Assembly (NCBI RefSeq): GCF_002939945.1 | Contig: NZ_MDEB01000002.1 | Location: 1-64,000, forward strand | Direction of reading: 5' to 3' | Source of the DNA: Xanthomonas arboricola pv. populi | GTDB lineage: Bacteria; Pseudomonadota; Gammaproteobacteria; Xanthomonadales; Xanthomonadaceae | DNA length: 64,000 nt | Shown here: piece after piece, positions 20,230-28,165 of the stretch | How positions within the stretch are numbered: the stretch's first letter is position 1 | How the letters are laid out: each line of letters opens with the position of its first letter | Position numbers and translations under genes: made by a program | The notes under the pieces: model-generated | Databases searched by the model: none | What the model saw: only the letters and a program-made list of their open reading frames with translations | Told to the model about the DNA's origin: nothing

Positions 20230-20775
20230 TCAGCGCGCGTCGGGGCCGGCACGTTGGTCGATCTGGGCGATTAGCAAGCTGAGCTCTGTGAACAGCGCAT
20301 CCCGTTGCTGCTGTGCCTGGCCAGTGGACATTGCCTCAGCCTGCGTCTTGTCGCCGGCGCGCACGGTCTCGGCGATACGCCTGCGCAGTTCCAGATAGCT
20401 GTCGAGTTTGTGCTTGAACGAAGTGCGTCGGCGCGCCTCGTCGCTTTCGGGTGTACTGGCCGCATAGCGCTTCCAGGCACGCTCCAGACGCTGGCGGGTG
20501 TCGTCCATGCGGCGATCGTAGTCGGCCGCTTCGGCAGTGTTGCCGGCATGCATGATCTGCCCGAGCTCGTAGGCGTGGAGTTCGGTCAGACTGGCGCGAA
20601 GCTCATGCAGCGCTGCCGACGGAGCGAGGCGCTGGTGCTCCAGATAATCCAGGCGGTCGCTGGTGTGACTTAGGGGGCTCAGGGTCAGCCAGGCCGTCAC
20701 TACCAGAAGGGCACCTAGCGTCATCCCGGCGATGGTCAAGCCCCGGCGCGCCCCTAAAGAGGTTGTCAATTCCAT
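20230..20775 (-). CDS. Orphan membrane-anchored four-helix sensor without signalling domain
   Basis: A 181-residue protein: one TM segment (about 14-34), then about 145 periplasmic residues predicted all-helical. ELRASLTELHAYELGQIMHA parallels the sensor helix of the downstream receptor ([20 protein letters not shown]). It stops where TM2 should begin: no TM2, HAMP or signalling hairpin. The ATG at 20775 has an AGGTG Shine-Dalgarno and a sigma-28 box 57 bp upstream. It could be a dedicated ligand-binding partner or decoy for the neighbouring receptor, or a truncated duplicate kept in frame. The reading frame is clean and homologous over its whole length. Confidence 0.82.
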   Translation of the reverse strand: MELTTSLGARRGLTIAGMTLGALLVVTAWLTLSPLSHTSDRLDYLEHQRLAPSAALHELRASLTELHAYELGQIMHAGNTAEAADYDRRMDDTRQRLERAWKRYAASTPESDEARRRTSFKHKLDSYLELRRRIAETVRAGDKTQAEAMSTGQAQQQRDALFTELSLLIAQIDQRAGPDAR

Positions 20776-20832
20776 GTCTGCACCTGCAACGGCTAAAGGA
20801 GTCCGGATATGCAGCGTCCCGGTCACCAGTGG

Positions 20833-20859
20833 TATCGGCATTGCGGCACGCCGACTTGA
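20833..20859 (-). promoter_or_regulatory. Sigma-28 (FliA) promoter of orphan sensor-receptor pair
   Basis: The minus strand reads TCAAGT-N14-GCCGATAC (TCAA-N16). The -10 matches the sigma-28 consensus in seven of eight bases. The predicted leader is about 50 nt. Confidence 0.6.
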
Positions 20860-20940
20860 CGATGCGGTGCGTTTTTTTTCTTAACAAGACCTACTTTGTC
20901 GTAGCGGACCCGGCCGTAATGCTGGTCAGCGCGCCAGTGA

Positions 20941-22947
20941 TCAGGCGGCTTGCGGCACGCGCAGCGAGCGCACCAGCCCACCGATGTCCACGATCAGCGA
21001 GACCCGACCATCGCCCAGGATCGTGGCGCCGGACACGCCCGGGATACGGCGGTAGTTGTTCTCGATGTTCTTGACCACGACCTGTTGCTGGCCGAGCAGT
21101 TCGTCCACTTCCAGCGCGATCTTCTGGCCGTCGCCTTCGACCACCACCACCAGCGGTTCCTGCGAGGACTGTTGCCCGCCGAAGCCGTAGTAATCGGTGA
21201 GCGACAGGATCGGCAGGTACTCGCCGCGTACCCGCAGCACCCGGCCGTCGCCCGCCATCGTGCGGATGTCTTCCGGCGCCGGCTGCAGTGCCTCGAGCAC
21301 GTAGGCCAGCGGCAGGATCAGGGTTTCGCCGGCCACCGAGACGGTCATGCCGTCGAGGATGGCCAGGGTCAGCGGCAGACGGATCAGCACGCGGGTACCG
21401 CTGCCGGCGTTGCTTTCCAGCTGCACTTCGCCACCCAGGCCCTGGATGTTGCGGCGGACCACGTCCATGCCCACGCCACGGCCGGACAGGTCGGTGACGG
21501 CATCGGCGGTGGAAAAGCCCGGTGCAAAGATCAGATCCCACACCTGCGCATCGGTCGGGTTGTCCGGCACGGCGATGCCGCGTTCGGCCGCTTTTTCCAG
21601 GATCTTGGCGCGATTGAGGCCACGGCCGTCGTCGCTGACTTCGATCACGATATGGCCGCCCTGATGCGAGGCCGCCAGGGTAATCGTGCCGGTCTCGTCC
21701 TTGCCGGAGGCGCGACGCGCATCGGGCATTTCCAGACCATGGTCGATCGAGTTGCGCACCAGGTGCACCAACGGATCTGCAATCTTTTCGATCAGGCCCT
21801 TGTCCAGCTCGGTGCCTTCGCCGATGGTGCGCAGGCGTACCTGCTTGCCGAGGCGGCTGGAGAGGTCGCGGACCAGGCGCGGGAAGCGACGGAACACCGC
21901 ATCCACCGGCAGCATGCGCACGCCGATGACCGCTTCCTGCAGGTCGCGGGTATTGCGTTCGAGCAGATCCAGGCCGGCGAACAACTGTTCGGCATGCGCC
22001 GGATCCAGGCCGGTGGAGACCTGCTTGAGCATGGCCTGGGTGATGACCAGCTCGCCGACCAGATTGATCAACGCATCGACCTTGTCGACGCTGACGCGGA
22101 TCGAGGTTTCCGCTTCCGCTGCGGCGGCCTTGGCCGGCGTGGCAGCGGCGGCGGCAGGTTCGGCAGCGGCGGCGGGTGCCGCAGCGACGGCGACCGGTGC
22201 AGCGGCAACGGCTGCAACGGCCAGGCTCGGCGGCGGGCCGGGTACCGCCATCGGGCGGATATCCAGCTCGCAATCGTCCACCACCCAGGCGAAGGTGTCT
22301 TCGATCTTGCTGCGCGGAATCTTGCCGATCAGGCCCAGATCCCACGCCAGGTAGGCTTCCAGCGGGTCGATGTTCTCGAAGCCCGGCATGCGCTCCAGGC
22401 GTGCAGCAATCTGCAGCGGGCCCAGGTGCTCGAGCTCGCGGATGATGCGCAACGGGTCGTTGCCGCTCATGAACAGCGACGGTGCCGGGGTGAAACCGAT
22501 ATGCCAGGCCTCGGGTTCTTCTTCCTTCGGCTTGGCGACCACTGCAGTCGTCGGCGCTTCACCGGCCAGCACGGCGTTTAGACGGGTGTGCACGGCCTTG
22601 ACCGCGGCCGGGTCGGCCGGGGTGCCGTGTTCGGCTTCGCGCAGCAGGGCGCGCAGCACGTCGACCGAGCCGAGCATGGCATCGACCGCATTGGGTTCGA
22701 GCTGGCGCTTGTTGGAGCGCAACTCGTCCAGCAGCGTCTCCAGCACGTGGGTCAGGCCGGCGACGGCTTCGAACCCGAAGGTGGCAGCGCCGCCCTTGAT
22801 CGAGTGCGCGGCGCGGAACACCGAGTTGATGATTTCCGGGTCGCGGTTGCCCTCTTCAAGGGACAGCAGCCCGGCCTCCATCGCATCCAGCCCTTCGCGG
22901 CTTTCCTCGAAAAAGGTGGCGTGGAAACGTTGCAGGTCCATGCTCAT
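20941..22947 (-). CDS. cheA: CheA, chemotaxis histidine kinase (locus 1)
   Basis: A 668-residue kinase. The P1 domain carries the phosphorylatable His48 (RAAHSIKGG), followed by a second helical/P2-like region (about 140-260), an Ala-rich linker, dimerisation P3, catalytic P4 (N box HLVRNSIDHG; G1 SDDGRG; G2 SGRGVGMD) and CheW-like P5. All ATP-binding signatures are intact. It follows cheY, STAS, parP and parC in one run of genes. A second, shorter cheA lies at 39.1 kb. Confidence 0.96.
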   Translation of the reverse strand: MSMDLQRFHATFFEESREGLDAMEAGLLSLEEGNRDPEIINSVFRAAHSIKGGAATFGFEAVAGLTHVLETLLDELRSNKRQLEPNAVDAMLGSVDVLRALLREAEHGTPADPAAVKAVHTRLNAVLAGEAPTTAVVAKPKEEEPEAWHIGFTPAPSLFMSGNDPLRIIRELEHLGPLQIAARLERMPGFENIDPLEAYLAWDLGLIGKIPRSKIEDTFAWVVDDCELDIRPMAVPGPPPSLAVAAVAAAPVAVAAAPAAAAEPAAAAATPAKAAAAEAETSIRVSVDKVDALINLVGELVITQAMLKQVSTGLDPAHAEQLFAGLDLLERNTRDLQEAVIGVRMLPVDAVFRRFPRLVRDLSSRLGKQVRLRTIGEGTELDKGLIEKIADPLVHLVRNSIDHGLEMPDARRASGKDETGTITLAASHQGGHIVIEVSDDGRGLNRAKILEKAAERGIAVPDNPTDAQVWDLIFAPGFSTADAVTDLSGRGVGMDVVRRNIQGLGGEVQLESNAGSGTRVLIRLPLTLAILDGMTVSVAGETLILPLAYVLEALQPAPEDIRTMAGDGRVLRVRGEYLPILSLTDYYGFGGQQSSQEPLVVVVEGDGQKIALEVDELLGQQQVVVKNIENNYRRIPGVSGATILGDGRVSLIVDIGGLVRSLRVPQAA

Positions 22948-22979
22948 GGGCGTGACATCCGATGGTGAGGCAAGTGGAA

Positions 22980-23345
22980 TTAACCCAGAACTTTCTGGAC
23001 GGTGGCGATCAGCTGTTCCGGATTGAACGGCTTGACCAGCCAGCCGGTGGCACCGGCGGCCTTGCCTTCGGACTTCTTGTCGGCCGCCGACTCGGTGGTG
23101 AGCATCAGCATCGGGGTGAACTTGTAGTCCGGCAGCTGGCGCAGCTCGCGGATCAGCGAGATGCCGTCCATGTTGGGCATGTTCACGTCGGTCACCACCG
23201 CATTGAAGCGTTGGCCCTTCGCGCGGCCCAGCGCAACGGCGCCGTCCTCGGCTTCTTCGACGGCAAAGCCGGCAGAGGTGAGGGCGAAAGAGACCATCTG
23301 GCGCATTGACGCCGAATCGTCCACCACCAAGATACGTGCGCTCAT
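22980..23345 (-). CDS. cheY: CheY-type response regulator (locus 1)
   Basis: A 121-residue stand-alone receiver domain with no output domain. The acidic pair is in LVVDDSASMRQM, the phosphoacceptor Asp in VVTDVNMPNMDG, the switch Thr in MLTTES, and the Lys in VKPFNP. It lies between the STAS gene (4-bp overlap) and cheA. Unlike the second CheY at 41.4 kb it has no neighbouring cheZ. It may act as motor-binding regulator or phosphate sink. Confidence 0.93.
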   Translation of the reverse strand: MSARILVVDDSASMRQMVSFALTSAGFAVEEAEDGAVALGRAKGQRFNAVVTDVNMPNMDGISLIRELRQLPDYKFTPMLMLTTESAADKKSEGKAAGATGWLVKPFNPEQLIATVQKVLG

Positions 23346-23650
23346 GCGGCGTTCTCCACAGATTTCAGGTTGTCATTGGATGCGGAAAGTCCGAGCGCGT
23401 CGGTGACGCCGAGCAGACGGGCCGCATCTCTAAAAGTGTCGTTGCAGCCATCGAATCCGGTATGCAACCCCGCCTGCCGGCGGGTTTGCACAAAGGCGCA
23501 GAGCAACTGCACGCTGGCGGTATGGATACGCCGGACGTCGCCGGCATCGAGCAGCAGGTCGCCGTCCTGGGTCAGGAACGTGGCAAGCTTCTGCTTGAGG
23601 TCGGCGCTGGTCTCGATGCCGAGATCCTCACCCAGTGTCACTGTGCTCAT
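23342..23650 (-). CDS. STAS-domain protein in chemotaxis operon
   Basis: A 102-residue single STAS domain of the SpoIIAA/anti-anti-sigma type. The stretch around IHTASVQLLCAFV corresponds to the loop that carries the phosphorylatable Ser/Thr in this family. It overlaps cheY by 4 bp and follows parP by 104 bp. STAS proteins bind partner kinases or anti-sigma factors through phosphorylation. Here the partner is unknown, and no anti-sigma kinase is encoded in the window. A role in signalling from CheA or in FlgM/FliA control would be guesswork. Confidence 0.85.
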   Translation of the reverse strand: MSTVTLGEDLGIETSADLKQKLATFLTQDGDLLLDAGDVRRIHTASVQLLCAFVQTRRQAGLHTGFDGCNDTFRDAARLLGVTDALGLSASNDNLKSVENAA

Positions 23651-23753
23651 TGTTGCTCCGAACGGATGGATCTATGCGTACTAACGGCGGGGGGCGGGAA
23701 AGCTTTAACGGTGAATCGTTGCGCGTGCAGGTGCGCGTCAGCTGCGCGGTGGA

Positions 23754-24965
23754 TCAATGCAGCAGATGGCTGGCATCGAGCAGGATCATCGGTTGATGGC
23801 CCAGCCGCGCGACGCCGCGGAACAGGTTGTTGGAAATGCGGCACAGGCGTGCGTTGTCCGGCGGCTCGATCTGCTGATCGGTCAGGCTGGTGACGTCTTC
23901 CACCGCCGACACGCGCAGGCCCATGGTCTCGCCGTTTTCTTCCAGCACCACCACGCGCGTCTGCAGATCCATGTTGATCGGCGCCGAGCCCAGATGCATG
24001 CCCAGATCGATCACCGGCACCACCTGGCCACGCAGATTCATGATGCCGAGCATCGCGCTGGCAGTACCGCGCAGCGGCAGCAGCGGTACCGGCAGCACCA
24101 CTTCCTGCACCTTGAGTAATTCGAGCGCATAGGTCTGTTCGCCGCAGCGCAGCCGCAGCCAACGTGTACTGCGTTCGGCCGCGCGCCGCTCGGCATTGAT
24201 ACGCTCGGCCTGGCCGGGTGCCAGCAGCGCTTCAAGGCCCTGCTGATAGACCGGCGCCTGTGGCGCGCGGTGGGGTGCCTGCATCGGTGCAGGTGCAGGC
24301 TGCACCGGTGCCGTCGGGGCAGGTGCGGCATCGGCAAAGGCCGGATCGGCATCCAACTCGGACAGCAGGTCGGCAGCCAGCAGATCGGCGCCGGAGGCAG
24401 CGGTGGCGAAGGCCGGGTCCGCGTCCATTTCGGCCATCAGATCGGCGGTGCTCATGAACGGGCTGGGTGCAGCGGTGGCGAAGGCCGGATCGGCATCCAT
24501 TTCGGCGAGGAAATCGGCGGCGATGTCGGCGGCGCTGGGCGCGGCGACCGCTGGCGGGCCGAAGGCCGGGTCGGCATCCATTTCGGCGAGGAAATCGGCG
24601 GCGATGTCTGCGGCGCTGGGCGCGGCGACCACTGGCGGCCCGAAGGCCGGGTCGGCATCCATTTCGGCGAGGAAATCGGCGGCGATGTCGGCGGCGCTGG
24701 GCGCGGCGACCGCTGGTGGCCCGAAGGCCGGATCGGCGTCCATTTCGGCGAGGAAATCGGCGGGAATCGGGTTGGCAGTCGCCGCTTCCGAGACAGCGGC
24801 GGCTTCGGTAGCCGAGGCAGTTTGCACCGGCGGCTCGGCCAGCGCGACGTCTGCGTCAGCAGTTGCCGGTGCCACCGCGACCGCGACGGGGATCTCGACG
24901 CCGGTATCGTGCAACAGGCCTTCCAGATAATCGTCCAGCTCACCGTTGGCGGTGTGGTTGCTCAT
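23754..24965 (-). CDS. parP: ParP-like chemosensory array partitioning protein with CheW-like domain
   Basis: A 403-residue protein. Residues 1-265 are Ala/Pro/Asp-rich and low in complexity, with six copies of a short acidic motif, DFLAEMDADPAF or variants. Residues 266-402 form a CheW-like domain (LRLRCGEQTYALELLKVQEVV in two parts, MLGIMNLRGQVVPVIDL, GLRVSAVEDV). A long linker, a C-terminal CheW-like (AIF) domain and position directly after a ParA-type ATPase match ParP of Vibrio and its Pseudomonas counterpart. Those proteins hold chemoreceptor arrays at the flagellated pole with ParC. It overlaps parC by 4 bp. Confidence 0.85.
   Translation of the reverse strand: MSNHTANGELDDYLEGLLHDTGVEIPVAVAVAPATADADVALAEPPVQTASATEAAAVSEAATANPIPADFLAEMDADPAFGPPAVAAPSAADIAADFLAEMDADPAFGPPVVAAPSAADIAADFLAEMDADPAFGPPAVAAPSAADIAADFLAEMDADPAFATAAPSPFMSTADLMAEMDADPAFATAASGADLLAADLLSELDADPAFADAAPAPTAPVQPAPAPMQAPHRAPQAPVYQQGLEALLAPGQAERINAERRAAERSTRWLRLRCGEQTYALELLKVQEVVLPVPLLPLRGTASAMLGIMNLRGQVVPVIDLGMHLGSAPINMDLQTRVVVLEENGETMGLRVSAVEDVTSLTDQQIEPPDNARLCRISNNLFRGVARLGHQPMILLDASHLLH
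24480..24761 (-). repeat. 81-bp tandem coding repeat in parP
   Basis: Four copies, three full 81-bp units plus the start of a fourth, encode a 27-residue unit ADFLAEMDADPAF followed by GPPAVAAPSAADIA. The units are nearly identical at the DNA level. Two further diverged copies of the 12-residue core lie downstream to 24336. Such identity suggests recent slippage, so copy number may vary between strains. Confidence 0.92.
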
Positions 24966-25744
24966 GCGGCTTGCTCCATACGCATCGCGTCATCGGCCAG
25001 CACCCATTCCAGCGCGCGGCGATAGGCGGACAGGCCGCGGCCCTGATAGTCGCCGCCGGTAGCGGGGATGGTGAGCGCGGCGGCATTGCAGATTCGGGTA
25101 TCCACCGGCACCGCGTCTTCCCAGACGACAGCGCCGTAGGTGTCCTGCATCTCCTTTAGCGTCTCGGTGCCGGCGCGGGTGCGACGGTCGAACAGGGTTG
25201 GCAGGATCGACACAGGCAGCGGGCGGCGGCGCGAGCGCTGCACCATATCGGCGGTGCGCACCATGCTGGCCAGGCCATGCAGCGCCAGCGGCTCGGCCTG
25301 GGTGGGTACCACCACGCGATCGCAGGCGGCCAGCGCATTGATCATCAGCAGGCCGAGCGTGGGCGGGCAGTCGAGCAGGATGTAGTCATGCTGGCCGGCA
25401 TGCCGGGTCATCGCATTCTGCAAAGCCAGGCCCAGGCCGGGCTGGTTGGCGCTGCGGCGCTCCAGCGTGGCCAGGGCGGCTTGCGCACACACATAGGACA
25501 GGCCGGGGATGGCGCTGTCGTGGGCCAGGCTGGCCAGGTCGCTCGGCGGGGTGCCGAACAGGTCCAGCACCCCGCGCGGCGGCGGGTCGATCGCCACACC
25601 GAACGCGCGGGTGAGTGAGGAGTGCGGATCGAGGTCGATCAACAACACCCGGTGGCCGAGCGCGGCCAGGCCACGACCCAATGCCAGCGTCGTGGTGGTC
25701 TTGCCGACGCCGCCCTTCTGGTTGGCGATTGCCCAGATACGCAT
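24962..25744 (-). CDS. parC: ParC, ParA/MinD-family ATPase for polar chemotaxis array placement
   Basis: A 260-residue ParA-family ATPase. The deviant Walker A is NQKGGVGKTTTT, switch I/II include LIDLDPHSS and ILLDCPPTL. It lies directly between motD (1-bp gap) and parP (4-bp overlap). This is the arrangement of parC in polar-flagellated gammaproteobacteria, and not of a chromosome-segregating parA, which would sit with parB. It probably forms a polar gradient recruiting receptor arrays through ParP. Confidence 0.9.
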   Translation of the reverse strand: MRIWAIANQKGGVGKTTTTLALGRGLAALGHRVLLIDLDPHSSLTRAFGVAIDPPPRGVLDLFGTPPSDLASLAHDSAIPGLSYVCAQAALATLERRSANQPGLGLALQNAMTRHAGQHDYILLDCPPTLGLLMINALAACDRVVVPTQAEPLALHGLASMVRTADMVQRSRRRPLPVSILPTLFDRRTRAGTETLKEMQDTYGAVVWEDAVPVDTRICNAAALTIPATGGDYQGRGLSAYRRALEWVLADDAMRMEQAA

Positions 25745-25745
25745 C

Positions 25746-26720
25746 TCACTGCACTCCTTGAATTACGGCGGGGACGGAACTTGTGCCGCTTTCGGTGGTG
25801 ACGGCCGTTTGGCCGCCGTCAGACTTGGGAAGCTTGGGCGCCCCGGCGGCGGTCGCATGCATCTGCGATGGCGGATCGGGTGCGAGTGAGCCAGCCGAGT
25901 CAGCGAGGATGATCAACACCACACGCCGGTTCGCATTCCGTCCCGCCTCAGTGCTGTTATCGGCACGTGCGCGGAATTCTCCATAGCCCACCATCGCCAA
26001 TCGCTGCGGGGCGATGCCGTCGTCGGCAAACAGGTGCACCACGCTGGCAGCGCGCGCGGCCGACAGCTCCCAGTTGGAGGGGAACTGTGCGGTTGCGATC
26101 GGCTGGTTGTCGGTATAGCCCTCCACGCGCACGCCGTTGGGCGCATCGCGCAGTACCGCGGCCAGTGCCGACAAGGTGTCACGGGCGTTGCCGGCCAATG
26201 CCGCCGAGCCGGTACCGAACAGGATGTCGCTGTTGATCTCCACTTCGATCCACAGATCGTTGCGGCGGATGGTGATGAGTTTCTGGTCGATCAGCGGCGC
26301 CAGCGTCTTGCCCAACTGCTGGGCCACCGCGTCCATCTGCCGCTGCGCACGCGCCAGCTGCGCCTGATTGCGCAGCGACACCGGCATGCGCATCTGCGCG
26401 GCCATCGACGGCAGCAGGGTGGGGTCGGTCGGCCCGTTGGACGCGGCCATCGGCGTGCCGGCCTTGATCACCGACGGGCGGTCGTAATCGGCGCCCAGGG
26501 TCTGGGTGTTGCCGATCTGCACCGGGCTGGCGGCGGTGGACGAGCCGCCGAAGGCGGTGGTCAGCGCCTGCGCCATGACCTTGTACTTGCCCTCGTTGAG
26601 CGAGGAGATCGCGTACATCACCACGAAGAACGCCAGCAGCAGCGTCATCAGATCGGCATACGGAATCGCCCACGCTTCGTGGTTGCCATGGTCTTCGTGA
26701 TGTTTGCGACGGCGGGCCAT
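25746..26720 (-). CDS. motD: MotD, flagellar stator peptidoglycan-anchoring subunit
   Basis: A 324-residue MotB-family protein with a short basic N-terminus (MARRRKHHEDHG), a TM segment with the ion-binding Asp (WAIPYADLMTLLLAFFVVM; about 15-37), a plug/linker and a C-terminal OmpA-like peptidoglycan domain (about 165-275, with VEGYTDNQP and LSAARAASV). The C-terminus is extended by about 45 residues rich in Ala, Gly and Thr. Partner is MotC, 7 bp upstream. Linkage to parC/parP fits the MotCD stator rather than MotAB. Confidence 0.92.
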   Translation of the reverse strand: MARRRKHHEDHGNHEAWAIPYADLMTLLLAFFVVMYAISSLNEGKYKVMAQALTTAFGGSSTAASPVQIGNTQTLGADYDRPSVIKAGTPMAASNGPTDPTLLPSMAAQMRMPVSLRNQAQLARAQRQMDAVAQQLGKTLAPLIDQKLITIRRNDLWIEVEINSDILFGTGSAALAGNARDTLSALAAVLRDAPNGVRVEGYTDNQPIATAQFPSNWELSAARAASVVHLFADDGIAPQRLAMVGYGEFRARADNSTEAGRNANRRVVLIILADSAGSLAPDPPSQMHATAAGAPKLPKSDGGQTAVTTESGTSSVPAVIQGVQ

Positions 26721-26727
26721 GACGGGA

Positions 26728-27468
26728 CTAATGCAAGTATCCGGCCAATTTCGACTCGATGTTGCGCGGGTTCTCGCCCTGGGCGATCGCGATCAAGCCT
26801 TCGATCGCCATTTCGCGCTCGTTGGTGCTGCAGTGGATGACGCTCTTGAGCTTGGCGGCAACCGGCAGGAACAGCAGATTGGCCGAGGCGATGCCGTAGA
26901 TGGTGGCGGTGAACGCGGCGGCGATGCCGTGGCCGAGCATGGCGGGGTCGGCCAGGTTCTTCATCACCGCCATCAGGCCCAGCACCGCACCGATGATGCC
27001 CAGCGTGGGCGCATAGATGCCCATGCCTTCGAACACCTTGGCCGCAGCGAGATCCTGACGCTCCTGGTTGTCCATTTCGATCTCGAGCATATGCCGTATG
27101 GATTCGGGCTCTACGCCATCGACCAGCATCTGCAGGCCCTTGCGCAGGAACGCGTCGTCCTGCCGCGGGAGCTGGTCTTCCAGGCCCAGCAGGCCCTGGC
27201 GGCGAGCGATGTTGCTCCATTCGACGATGCGCGCCAGCAACTGCGGGCGGTCGCTTGCCGGCGGCTGGATCACCCAGCGCAGGATCTTGAAGGCGCGCCG
27301 GAAAACCGCCGGCGAGGTATGCAGCAGGATCGCCGCCACGGTGCCGACGATCACGATCACGAAGGCAGCCGGCGACCACAGCGACGAAATGCCGGCGCCT
27401 TTCAATACGCTGCCGCCCACGATCGCCACGATCGCGAGCACCAGTCCGATAATGCTGAGTCTGTCCAT
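26728..27468 (-). CDS. motC: MotC, flagellar stator ion-channel subunit
   Basis: A 246-residue MotA-family protein with four TM segments (about 5-25, 32-52, 147-167, 178-200). The second pair holds the conserved GIIGAVLGL and GIAAAFTATIYG regions. It forms the proton channel of the stator with MotD. The start MDRLSIIGLVLA is fixed by family length. No Shine-Dalgarno precedes it, and a sigma-28 promoter lies so close that the mRNA would be nearly leaderless. It is the first gene of motC-motD-parC-parP-STAS-cheY-cheA. Confidence 0.94.
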   Translation of the reverse strand: MDRLSIIGLVLAIVAIVGGSVLKGAGISSLWSPAAFVIVIVGTVAAILLHTSPAVFRRAFKILRWVIQPPASDRPQLLARIVEWSNIARRQGLLGLEDQLPRQDDAFLRKGLQMLVDGVEPESIRHMLEIEMDNQERQDLAAAKVFEGMGIYAPTLGIIGAVLGLMAVMKNLADPAMLGHGIAAAFTATIYGIASANLLFLPVAAKLKSVIHCSTNEREMAIEGLIAIAQGENPRNIESKLAGYLH

Positions 27469-27476
27469 GGAAGCGA

Positions 27477-27502
27477 TATCGGCGCGAGCGCGGCGGACTT
27501 GA
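27477..27502 (-). promoter_or_regulatory. Sigma-28 (FliA) promoter of the motC operon
   Basis: The minus strand reads TCAAGT-N13-GCCGATAT, that is TCAA-N15-GCCGATA, matching the FliA site. The -10 ends 8 bp from the motC ATG, so transcription should begin 1-3 nt before it. Confidence 0.7.
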
Positions 27503-28165
27503 TAGACGCGCTCGGTCGACGCGCCAGAAAGTTGTCGTTTTGCGGCATGGGCCGCTTCCACGCTGGCGTCGATGCAGGGGTGACAGGTCATCGGCGCATG
27601 CGCTTCCGACCAAGGCGTGTCATCAATGCCGCAGCAGGCCCTGCCGCCCTTGCGCGTGCACGCAGGCAACAAGCGCGCGCATGTTCGGTGTGGCGACCGC
27701 GTTGGCGATGGCCGCCAAGCGGCGTGTGGTGGGCGATGCCCTCAGCTCGATCCAGTCTCTTGCTGAGCTCGGTTTTAAATCAGGTGTGTGCTGGCGCTTC
27801 GGCAAACCGCTTGCGTCCGGTTGCGGGCAAGGGTGTGTTGCTTGCAGCGATCACGCTGCTGCAGCCGGCGACGCGGTAGGCCGCGCCATGCCGCGTGCAA
27901 GCGTAGCGGGCCGGCCGGCCATCGTGGATGCCTTACAACGCCGCGGGCCTATTGCGGGGCAGAATGCGCTGCCGCATGGGCTGTGATACTTAGGTTTCCA
28001 CTGCATTAGAACGATCTAGTCGCATCTGCGCAGAAGGGGGGAGGAAAGAGGAGGAGGCTGGGTCGCCGCAACGGCGCCGGATATTTCTGCGTCACTTCGC
28101 GCGGCGTCTTTGTCCGATCGCTGGATCGACAGGAATCCGCCGAAGCCGATCACTATTGGGAGAGC
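27503..28165. other. 660-bp spacer between divergent motC operon and TonB receptor gene
   Basis: Apart from the motC promoter at its left edge I see no feature. Open frames here (for example 27540-27986) have no recognisable protein character. The receptor gene promoter should lie in the right part but I cannot place it. Confidence 0.5.

Noticed and set aside
24480-24761. Regular 81-bp repeats as a CRISPR array
   Set aside because: The repeats are contiguous, coding and in frame within parP, without spacers.
24962-25744. Chromosome or plasmid partition gene parA
   Set aside because: No parB or parS-like repeats nearby; position between motD and the CheW-like gene identifies the chemotaxis ParC type.
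27540-27986. 148-codon plus-strand frame upstream of the TonB receptor
   Set aside because: No ribosome-binding site or domain; Arg/Cys/Ala-rich translation typical of non-coding GC-rich DNA.
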